Below are positions 3,629-9,158 of a stretch of DNA of 9,158 nt, piece by piece. A model generated the notes under the pieces. The model saw only the letters and a list, made by a program, of their open reading frames with translations. It made no database searches and had not been told where the DNA came from. This DNA comes from Paludibacteraceae bacterium (GTDB lineage: Bacteria; Bacteroidota; Bacteroidia; Bacteroidales; Paludibacteraceae), in contig CANIXM010000047.1 in the NCBI GenBank assembly GCA_947471245.1, positions 1-9,158 on the forward strand. Reading direction: 5' to 3'. Within the stretch, counting starts at the first letter, position 1; each line of letters begins with the position of its first letter. The position numbers and the translations under genes are program-made.

Positions 3629-6163
3629 ATGGCACCCAAAAAACCCATAAAAAGTACCCCCAAAGAGCAAACTCAAAACATGTTTGAATCCTCTTCATTT
3701 GTTAAGTCAGAAAAAAAATCAAATCAAGTTAACCAACCTTCATTGTGGTCGAAATTCGTCGGTTTTCTCAATGATGAAAAGACAAGTTTTATTGTAGGTT
3801 TGTTGTTGCTTTTTGGCGTCTTGTTCTTGCTTATTTCATTTATATCTTACTTTTTTACAGGGGCTTTTGACCAAAGTAAAATGGAATTGTCATGGGGTGA
3901 AATACGTAATTTGAGAGCCGATATTCAAAATTGGGCATCTGTATCAGGTGCCATTTTTTCAGAGTATTTTATCAATCGATGGTTCGGAATAGCTTCATTT
4001 TCATTTTTGTATTTTGGACTTATTTTAGGCTTACACCTTGTACGAGTGAGAACCGCACCACTTTGGAAAGCTGGTTTTCATAGTTTTTTTTGGTTGATAT
4101 GGACATCTGTTTTTTTAGGGTTTCTTGTTTCTCCTTTTGCTAAAGGCATTTTGTTTTTCTCACCTGGTGGACAGCACGGTGACACCATCAGTAGATGGTT
4201 GGTGTCATATTTTGGTTACCCTGGATTGTTGTTGATGTTGATTGTAGCTATGTTGGGCTATTTTGTCTTGATTTTTAAGAATACAATTCCATTTTTACGA
4301 AACTTATTTGTTAAAAAACCAATCGCAGCTTCATTTGAAGCTTCACTTGACGATGAAGAAACAATTGAACCTGCTATAGAACAATCAGTTGCTGTAGGTA
4401 CAGAAATTATTCCAGAAGATTGGGTAGTAACTTCTGGGGTAAGTGAAGAGAGTATAGAAATTGAACTTGAAAATGTTATTACTGAGGAAACAGAAGGAAA
4501 TGACGATGTGCCTTTTGAGATAGAGCAATCTGAACCAGAACCGACTGTAGAACTTGATGAGCCTCTTTTAGATGATGAGCCTGTTGATGATTTAGAGTTA
4601 GAAATTGTGCCGAGCGAAGGCGATGATCCATTTTATAATGTGGCTAAACTTGGTAAATATGACCCTACGCTAGATTTGTCGCACTATAACCCTCCTACAC
4701 TAGATTTGCTGAAAGTTTATGCCAATGAGAATGAAACTCAGATTGACATGGATGAGCAGAAAGCGAATAAGAACAGGATTATTACTACCCTCCAAAATTA
4801 TGGCATAGAGATTGATAGCATCAAAGCCACCGTTGGGCCTACTATTACCCTTTATGAGATAGTACCAAAGGCTGGTGTTCGGATTTCAAAAATTAGGAAC
4901 TTAGAGTCGGATATCATGCTGAGTCTAGCGGCAACTGGAATTCGTATTATAGCACCAATTCCCGGTAAAGGTACCATTGGTATTGAAGTTCCGAATAGTG
5001 TTTCGCAAGTGGTGTCCATGCATTCAACCATTGCTTCTAAGAAGTTTCAAGAATCGACATTCGAACTTCCAGTCGTATTTGGTAGAACCATTACCAATGA
5101 AATATTCATGGTAGATTTGGCCAAAATGCCTCACTTGCTCGTGGCAGGTGCTACTGGTCAAGGAAAATCAGTAGGGTTGAACGCTATCATCACATCTTTG
5201 CTTTACAAAAAGCACCCATCACAATTAAAATTAGTTCTGGTAGATCCTAAAAAGGTAGAATTCAATATTTATGCTGATATAGAAAAGCATTTTTTGGCCA
5301 AACTTCCTGATGGCGAAGATGCTATTATTACTGATACCAGCAAGGTGGTGGAGACCTTGAATTCATTATGTAAAGAAATGGATGACAGATATGATTTGTT
5401 GAAGAAAGCGCATGTAAGAAATCTGAAAGAGTATAACGAGAAGTTCACGAATAGAAATCTCAATCCAGATAATGGACATCGTTTTTTACCATACATCGTT
5501 GTAATTGTGGATGAGTTTGGTGACTTAATCATGACAGCAGGCAAAGAGGTAGAGATGCCAATAGCGCGTATTGCTCAGTTGGCACGTGCCGTAGGTATTC
5601 ACATGATTATTGCTACTCAACGGCCATCGGTGAATATTATTACAGGTGTAATTAAAGCCAACTTCCCAGCTCGTGTAGCATTTAGAGTGTCGTCCATGAT
5701 TGACTCTAGAACGATTTTGGATGCTCCAGGAGCCAATCAGTTGGTGGGTAGAGGTGATATGTTATTTTCTCAGGGAAGCGATTTGGTTCGTGTGCAATGT
5801 GCTTTTGTGGATACACCTGAGGTGGAGAATATAGTGAATCACATCAAGAAACAACAAGCATATCCTACAGCATTTTATTTACCTGAGTATCTGCGCCCTG
5901 ATGGTGATGGATTGGATGCTTCTTCAGTAGATATGAGCAAACGCGATCCGTTGTTTGAAGAAGCTGCAAGATTGATAGTAGCGAGTCAGCAGGGTTCTAC
6001 ATCGCTCATTCAACGCAAATTTTCTATCGGATATAATAGAGCCGGAAGAATTGTAGATCAACTAGAGGTGGCTGGAATTATAGGACCGTTTGAAGGTAGT
6101 AAAGCCCGTCAAGTGCTGGTGATGGATGATTATCATTTGGAACAGATTTTAAAGAATTTATAA
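3629..6163 (+). CDS. ftsK: DNA translocase FtsK
   Basis: A septum-anchored motor that pumps chromosomal DNA and helps XerCD resolve dimers at division. The 844-residue protein has a lysine-rich cytoplasmic start and about four membrane helices (roughly 53-76, 120-139, 151-171 and 192-217). An acidic linker (about 236-335) follows. The motor then starts with the alpha part at about 345-480. The RecA-like beta domain has Walker A GATGQGKS (507-514) and Walker B VVIVDEF with Asp628-Glu629. IATQRPS (661-667) is a conserved FtsK/SpoIIIE motif. The C-terminal winged-helix gamma domain (about 772-832, DPLFEEAARLIV to ARQVLV) reads the polar DNA sequences and contacts XerD. The linker is much shorter than the long linker of E. 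coli FtsK, as is usual in this phylum. It is first in the gene run and divergent from nth; lolA follows 23 nt later, as in E. coli. Confidence 0.97.
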   Translation: MAPKKPIKSTPKEQTQNMFESSSFVKSEKKSNQVNQPSLWSKFVGFLNDEKTSFIVGLLLLFGVLFLLISFISYFFTGAFDQSKMELSWGEIRNLRADIQNWASVSGAIFSEYFINRWFGIASFSFLYFGLILGLHLVRVRTAPLWKAGFHSFFWLIWTSVFLGFLVSPFAKGILFFSPGGQHGDTISRWLVSYFGYPGLLLMLIVAMLGYFVLIFKNTIPFLRNLFVKKPIAASFEASLDDEETIEPAIEQSVAVGTEIIPEDWVVTSGVSEESIEIELENVITEETEGNDDVPFEIEQSEPEPTVELDEPLLDDEPVDDLELEIVPSEGDDPFYNVAKLGKYDPTLDLSHYNPPTLDLLKVYANENETQIDMDEQKANKNRIITTLQNYGIEIDSIKATVGPTITLYEIVPKAGVRISKIRNLESDIMLSLAATGIRIIAPIPGKGTIGIEVPNSVSQVVSMHSTIASKKFQESTFELPVVFGRTITNEIFMVDLAKMPHLLVAGATGQGKSVGLNAIITSLLYKKHPSQLKLVLVDPKKVEFNIYADIEKHFLAKLPDGEDAIITDTSKVVETLNSLCKEMDDRYDLLKKAHVRNLKEYNEKFTNRNLNPDNGHRFLPYIVVIVDEFGDLIMTAGKEVEMPIARIAQLARAVGIHMIIATQRPSVNIITGVIKANFPARVAFRVSSMIDSRTILDAPGANQLVGRGDMLFSQGSDLVRVQCAFVDTPEVENIVNHIKKQQAYPTAFYLPEYLRPDGDGLDASSVDMSKRDPLFEEAARLIVASQQGSTSLIQRKFSIGYNRAGRIVDQLEVAGIIGPFEGSKARQVLVMDDYHLEQILKNL

Positions 6164-6186
6164 TTAAACAATGCTACAAAAATATT

Positions 6187-6825
6187 ATGGCAAAGAATAT
6201 TTATTATACGTTTCTCCTTTTCTGCTTTTGTTTGCAATCTGTACCTGCGCAAAATGATGCTACTGCTCAGAAGCTATTGTCAGATTTGCTTACGAATATA
6301 AAGTCCACAGCCGTAAAGACTGATTTTAAATTAACTATGACTATGAAGGGTAATCCAAGTCAGACCGTGAATGGAACGTTCACGTTGAAGGGAAATAAAT
6401 TTGTACTAGATATGACCCAGTTGAAAGTATATTTCAATGGAATGACCCAATGGAGCTATATGGCTCAAAATAATGAAGTGTCAATCTCTACACCTACAGC
6501 CAAAGAGCTGTCCGAAACCAACCCGATGGCAATACTCGTAAATTATAGCTCAAAATCAAATATTAGTTTTAGTACGGAAACAAAATCGAATAATAATCAT
6601 TGTATTGAAATGATACCTAGTACGAAGGATAAAGACATCTCGAAAATATTGGTTACCATCAATAAATCCAACAATGAACTTTATTCCATCAAGATTATTT
6701 ATAAGAATGGCAACTTGAATAATCTTGTGTTATCAAATTACAAAAAAGATATTCAGGTGAATGATGATACCTTTGAATTCAAAAAATCAAAGTTCAAAGG
6801 AGTTGTCATTAATGACTTGAGATAA
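6187..6825 (+). CDS. lolA: Outer-membrane lipoprotein carrier protein LolA
   Basis: Periplasmic chaperone that takes mature lipoproteins from the LolCDE exporter to the outer membrane. The 212-residue protein has a signal peptide (MAKNIYYTFLLFC... with cleavage near VPA-Q22). A helix follows, ATAQKLLSDLLTNIKS, the common N-terminal feature of LolA. Then come strand repeats of an open half-barrel, FKLTMTMKG, TVNGTFTLKGNKFVLDM, LKVYFNGMTQWSYM and EVSISTPT. The C-terminal end FKGVVINDLR matches the conserved LolA close. Sequence identity to E. coli LolA would be low; the call rests on fold pattern, length and position right after ftsK, where lolA also lies in E. coli. The cysteines in the signal peptide are not in a lipobox, so it is soluble rather than lipidated. 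It is probably cotranscribed with ftsK and with trxB, 36 nt downstream. Confidence 0.85.
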   Translation: MAKNIYYTFLLFCFCLQSVPAQNDATAQKLLSDLLTNIKSTAVKTDFKLTMTMKGNPSQTVNGTFTLKGNKFVLDMTQLKVYFNGMTQWSYMAQNNEVSISTPTAKELSETNPMAILVNYSSKSNISFSTETKSNNNHCIEMIPSTKDKDISKILVTINKSNNELYSIKIIYKNGNLNNLVLSNYKKDIQVNDDTFEFKKSKFKGVVINDLR

Positions 6826-6861
6826 ATTCTAATTAAATCCTATTTCTCAAATTTTAATATA

Positions 6862-7803
6862 ATGATAGAAAAAGTAAGATGCCTTATCATAGGCTCAGGT
6901 CCTGCTGGATACACAGCTGCAATTTACGCTTCCAGAGCGAATCTTTCACCCGTTCTTTACGAAGGAATGCAACCTGGAGGACAATTAACAACAACCACTG
7001 AAGTCGAAAATTTCCCAGGTTATCCAGAGGGAACTACTGGTACCGAATTGATGGAAGATATGCGCAAGCAAGCAGAGCGCTTTGGGGCTGATATTCGTTT
7101 TGGTACGGCTACAGCTACAGACTTAAGTTCCGCACCGTATAAAGTAACCATTGATGGTGAGAAAGTGATAGAAGCAGACACCATCATTATTTCTACAGGT
7201 GCAACAGCCAAATACTTAGGACTACCAGATGAACAAAAGTACGCAGGTTCGGGAGTATCAGCCTGTGCTACATGTGATGGTTTCTTTTACCGAAAATTAA
7301 AAGTTGCAGTAGTTGGCGGTGGAGACACAGCCTGCGAAGAAGCCATTTATTTAGCTGGACTCGCATCAAAAGTATTTTTGATAGTACGCAAAAATGCACT
7401 TAGAGCATCTAAAATTATGCAAGAGCGCGTATTAAACAATCCAAAGATAGAGGTACTATTTGAGCATGAGACCTTAGGATTGACAGGTGAAGGTGTGGTG
7501 CAGGGTGCTAATTTGATTAAGCGTAAAGGTCAGACAGATGAAGAACAAGTTCATATTGAAATAGATGGTTTCTTCCTAGCAATAGGTCATAAACCCAATT
7601 CAGATATTTTCAAACCATGGATTGAGACTGACGAGGTAGGCTATATCAAAACCATTGCAGGTACACCACGCACCAATGTCAGTGGAGTGTTTGCTTCTGG
7701 CGATGTGGCAGATCCACATTATAGACAAGCCATTACAGCAGCAGGTAGTGGTTGTCAGGCAGCCATCGAAGCTGAAAGATATTTGTCTGAAAAGGGACTT
7801 TAA
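6862..7803 (+). CDS. trxB: Thioredoxin reductase (NADPH)
   Basis: Cytoplasmic FAD flavoenzyme that passes electrons from NADPH to thioredoxin. At 313 residues it is the usual low-molecular-weight type. The FAD dinucleotide-binding motif GSGPAG is at 11-16 and the redox-active pair CATC at 135-138. NADPH-binding GGGDTA is at 152-157, followed by the phosphate-contact region VRKNALRAS (175-183). The second FAD motif, ASGDVADPHYRQA, is at 278-290. All key residues are present. The first basic pair of the NADPH site is R-K instead of R-R, a mild change that should still favour NADPH. It lies between lolA and lptB, with only 10 nt to lptB, so it is probably translated from the same mRNA. There is no obvious link to envelope assembly beyond the shared operon. 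Confidence 0.96.
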   Translation: MIEKVRCLIIGSGPAGYTAAIYASRANLSPVLYEGMQPGGQLTTTTEVENFPGYPEGTTGTELMEDMRKQAERFGADIRFGTATATDLSSAPYKVTIDGEKVIEADTIIISTGATAKYLGLPDEQKYAGSGVSACATCDGFFYRKLKVAVVGGGDTACEEAIYLAGLASKVFLIVRKNALRASKIMQERVLNNPKIEVLFEHETLGLTGEGVVQGANLIKRKGQTDEEQVHIEIDGFFLAIGHKPNSDIFKPWIETDEVGYIKTIAGTPRTNVSGVFASGDVADPHYRQAITAAGSGCQAAIEAERYLSEKGL

Positions 7804-7813
7804 TAAATAAAGA

Positions 7814-8566
7814 ATGGAAAATGAAGGTTTGGTGCTTCGTACGGAGCATTTGATAAAGAAATATGGGAAACGGACAGTAGTTAACGATGTGTCCATCAAT
7901 GTGAAACAAGGTGAGATAGTGGGACTTCTCGGGCCCAATGGTGCTGGAAAAACCACTACGTTTTACATGACTACAGGTTTGGTCACACCCAATGCTGGTA
8001 AAATTTTTCTTGATAATAAGGATATTACTGAGTATCCAGTTTATAGACGAGCTCAAATAGGGATTGGTTATTTGGCACAAGAGGCATCCGTTTTTCGTAA
8101 AATGACGGTAGAAGACAATATCCGTTCGGTATTGGAGATGACAAAGTTTTCCAAAGATTATCAAGCTGAAAAGTTAGAAACCTTGATTTCTGAATTCAAC
8201 CTCGGACATGTGCGTACCAACCTTGGCGATCGACTTTCGGGTGGGGAGCGTAGGAGAACAGAGATAGCACGGTGTCTGGCCATTGAACCTAAGTTTATTA
8301 TGCTTGATGAGCCATTTGCTGGTGTTGACCCTATTGCGGTTCAGGATATTCAGGATATTGTGTGGAAATTGAAGGATAAGAATATCGGCATCTTGATTAC
8401 CGACCACAATGTAGATGAGACACTTACCATTACCGATCGTGCTTATTTGCTTTTTGAGGGACGAATTTTGTTTCAAGGTACTTCGCAGGAACTTGCAGAT
8501 AATCCGGTGGTGAGAGAAAAATACCTGGGTCGAGATTTCGAATTGAAAAAGAAAACAAGAGTTTGA
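7814..8566 (+). CDS. lptB: Lipopolysaccharide export ABC transporter ATP-binding protein LptB
   Basis: Cytoplasmic ATPase that, with LptF and LptG, extracts lipopolysaccharide from the inner membrane and drives it along the LptC-A-D bridge. The 250 residues carry Walker A GPNGAGKT (40-47), the Q-loop Gln89 (YLAQEASVF) and the ABC signature LSGGE (141-145, followed by RRRTEIAR). Walker B FIMLDE is at 161-166, the D-loop is AGVDP, and the switch His198 sits in ITDHNV. The sequence YLAQEASVFRKMTVEDNI and the ending VREKYLGRDFEL are characteristic of LptB rather than of other ABC ATPases. It is slightly longer than E. coli LptB (241) through a basic tail. The permease partners are not in the window, which is normal because lptFG is often elsewhere. 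rnz follows 26 nt later. Confidence 0.95.
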   Translation: MENEGLVLRTEHLIKKYGKRTVVNDVSINVKQGEIVGLLGPNGAGKTTTFYMTTGLVTPNAGKIFLDNKDITEYPVYRRAQIGIGYLAQEASVFRKMTVEDNIRSVLEMTKFSKDYQAEKLETLISEFNLGHVRTNLGDRLSGGERRRTEIARCLAIEPKFIMLDEPFAGVDPIAVQDIQDIVWKLKDKNIGILITDHNVDETLTITDRAYLLFEGRILFQGTSQELADNPVVREKYLGRDFELKKKTRV

Positions 8567-8592
8567 TTGAGTCATTAACCTTATTTCAATAA

Positions 8593-9158
8593 ATGCAAAA
8601 AGCGACACTCACTATTTTGGGATGCGGATCTGCTCTTCCTACGAAAAGAAATTTTCCAAGTTCACAAATCTTAGAAATAAGAGATAAGCAATACATGATA
8701 GATTGTGGTGAGGGTACTCAGATTAGAATGCAGCAAATGTCCTTAAAAACCAGTCGGTTGGGGCATATTTTTATATCACACTTGCATGGCGATCACTGTT
8801 TTGGATTGATAGGACTTATTTCTACATTCGGGATGTTGAATAGAACGGCTGACCTTCACATACATGCACAGCCAGATTTGGAGAGAGTTATGTCTTCACA
8901 GTTGAGCTATTTTTGTACCGAATTGCCATTCAAAGTAATTTTTCATTCTTTCAATCCCAATCATCACACACTTATTTTTGAAGATAGGTCGGTGAGCGTC
9001 TATTCCATACCACTCAAACACAGAGTTCCTTGCTGCGGATTTCTTTTTGAAGAAAAGCCAAGACCAAGCAATATCATCAAGGAAATGATTGATTTCTATA
9101 ATATTCCTACTTTCAGAATCCCAAAAATAAAACAAGGGGAAGATTTCATAACTGAGGA
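8593..9158 (+). CDS. rnz: Ribonuclease Z, N-terminal part (3' end outside window)
   Basis: A zinc-dependent metallo-beta-lactamase-fold endonuclease that trims tRNA precursors at the 3' side. The frame is open from the ATG at 8593 to the window end: 188 codons of a family usually about 300 long. It begins with the RNase Z pattern LTILGCGSALPTKRNFPSS, then MIDCGEGTQ (35-43). The zinc motif HLHGDH is at 63-68 (family HxHxDH, preceded by IFIS). The next metal ligand is His143 in PLKHRVPCCGF, followed by EKPRP. The later Asp and His ligands are beyond the window. The gene is in the same direction as lptB, 26 nt after its TGA, with no terminator visible between them, so it probably belongs to the ftsK-lolA-trxB-lptB transcript. 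Confidence 0.95.
   Translation, partial: MQKATLTILGCGSALPTKRNFPSSQILEIRDKQYMIDCGEGTQIRMQQMSLKTSRLGHIFISHLHGDHCFGLIGLISTFGMLNRTADLHIHAQPDLERVMSSQLSYFCTELPFKVIFHSFNPNHHTLIFEDRSVSVYSIPLKHRVPCCGFLFEEKPRPSNIIKEMIDFYNIPTFRIPKIKQGEDFITE

Noticed and set aside
6826..6861. Separate promoter before trxB
   Set aside because: The 36-nt gap is A/T-rich but has no TAnnTTTG match, so read-through from lolA is simpler.
7733..8608. Long minus-strand frames opposite trxB and lptB
   Set aside because: Both lie fully or nearly fully antisense to conserved genes with intact motifs; their translations show no recognisable domain.

Overview
The window reads as chromosomal DNA from a member of the Bacteroidota (Bacteroidetes). 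It has a TonB-dependent receptor of the type common in that phylum, paired with a small secreted metal-binding-domain protein. Starts lack Shine-Dalgarno sequences and have A/T-rich leaders. There are promoter-like TTTG / TAnnTTTG elements and a C/G-run intergenic hairpin of a type I recall from Bacteroidota genomes. Species cannot be named from sequence alone.

Layout. (1) 1-1403, plus strand: the 3' end of a TonB-dependent outer-membrane receptor, then an intergenic hairpin repeat, then a 100-residue exported protein with a heavy-metal-associated (HMA) fold whose first metal-binding cysteine is replaced by serine. (2) 1404-2105: about 700 bp with no convincing gene. It is rich in small structures: a terminator-like hairpin, two oppositely oriented runs of a degenerate heptamer (AAGTGAA / TTCACTT) flanking two further inverted repeats, an 18-bp near-perfect palindrome, and a good Bacteroidota-type promoter. 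(3) 2106-2810: an unrecognised Ser/Asn-rich protein with a hydrophobic segment at each end. (4) 2807-3451, minus strand: endonuclease III (nth), converging on the previous gene with a 4-bp stop-codon overlap. (5) 3629-9158, plus strand: a tight gene run ftsK - lolA - trxB - lptB - rnz, with rnz cut by the window end.

How the genes work together. The last block is a housekeeping cluster with gaps of 10-36 nt and is probably one operon. FtsK pumps and resolves the chromosome at division. LolA carries lipoproteins across the periplasm. TrxB keeps thioredoxin reduced. LptB powers lipopolysaccharide export. RNase Z matures tRNA 3' ends. The ftsK-lolA adjacency also occurs in E. coli, which supports the lolA call. 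The TonB receptor and HMA protein are probably a metal-related (perhaps copper) pair, although the substrate cannot be read from the sequence.

I see no clearly new defence, mobile or CRISPR system. The parts that deserve a second look are the structured intergenic region at 1404-2105, the unrecognised two-ended membrane protein at 2106-2810, and the degenerate metal site of the HMA protein.
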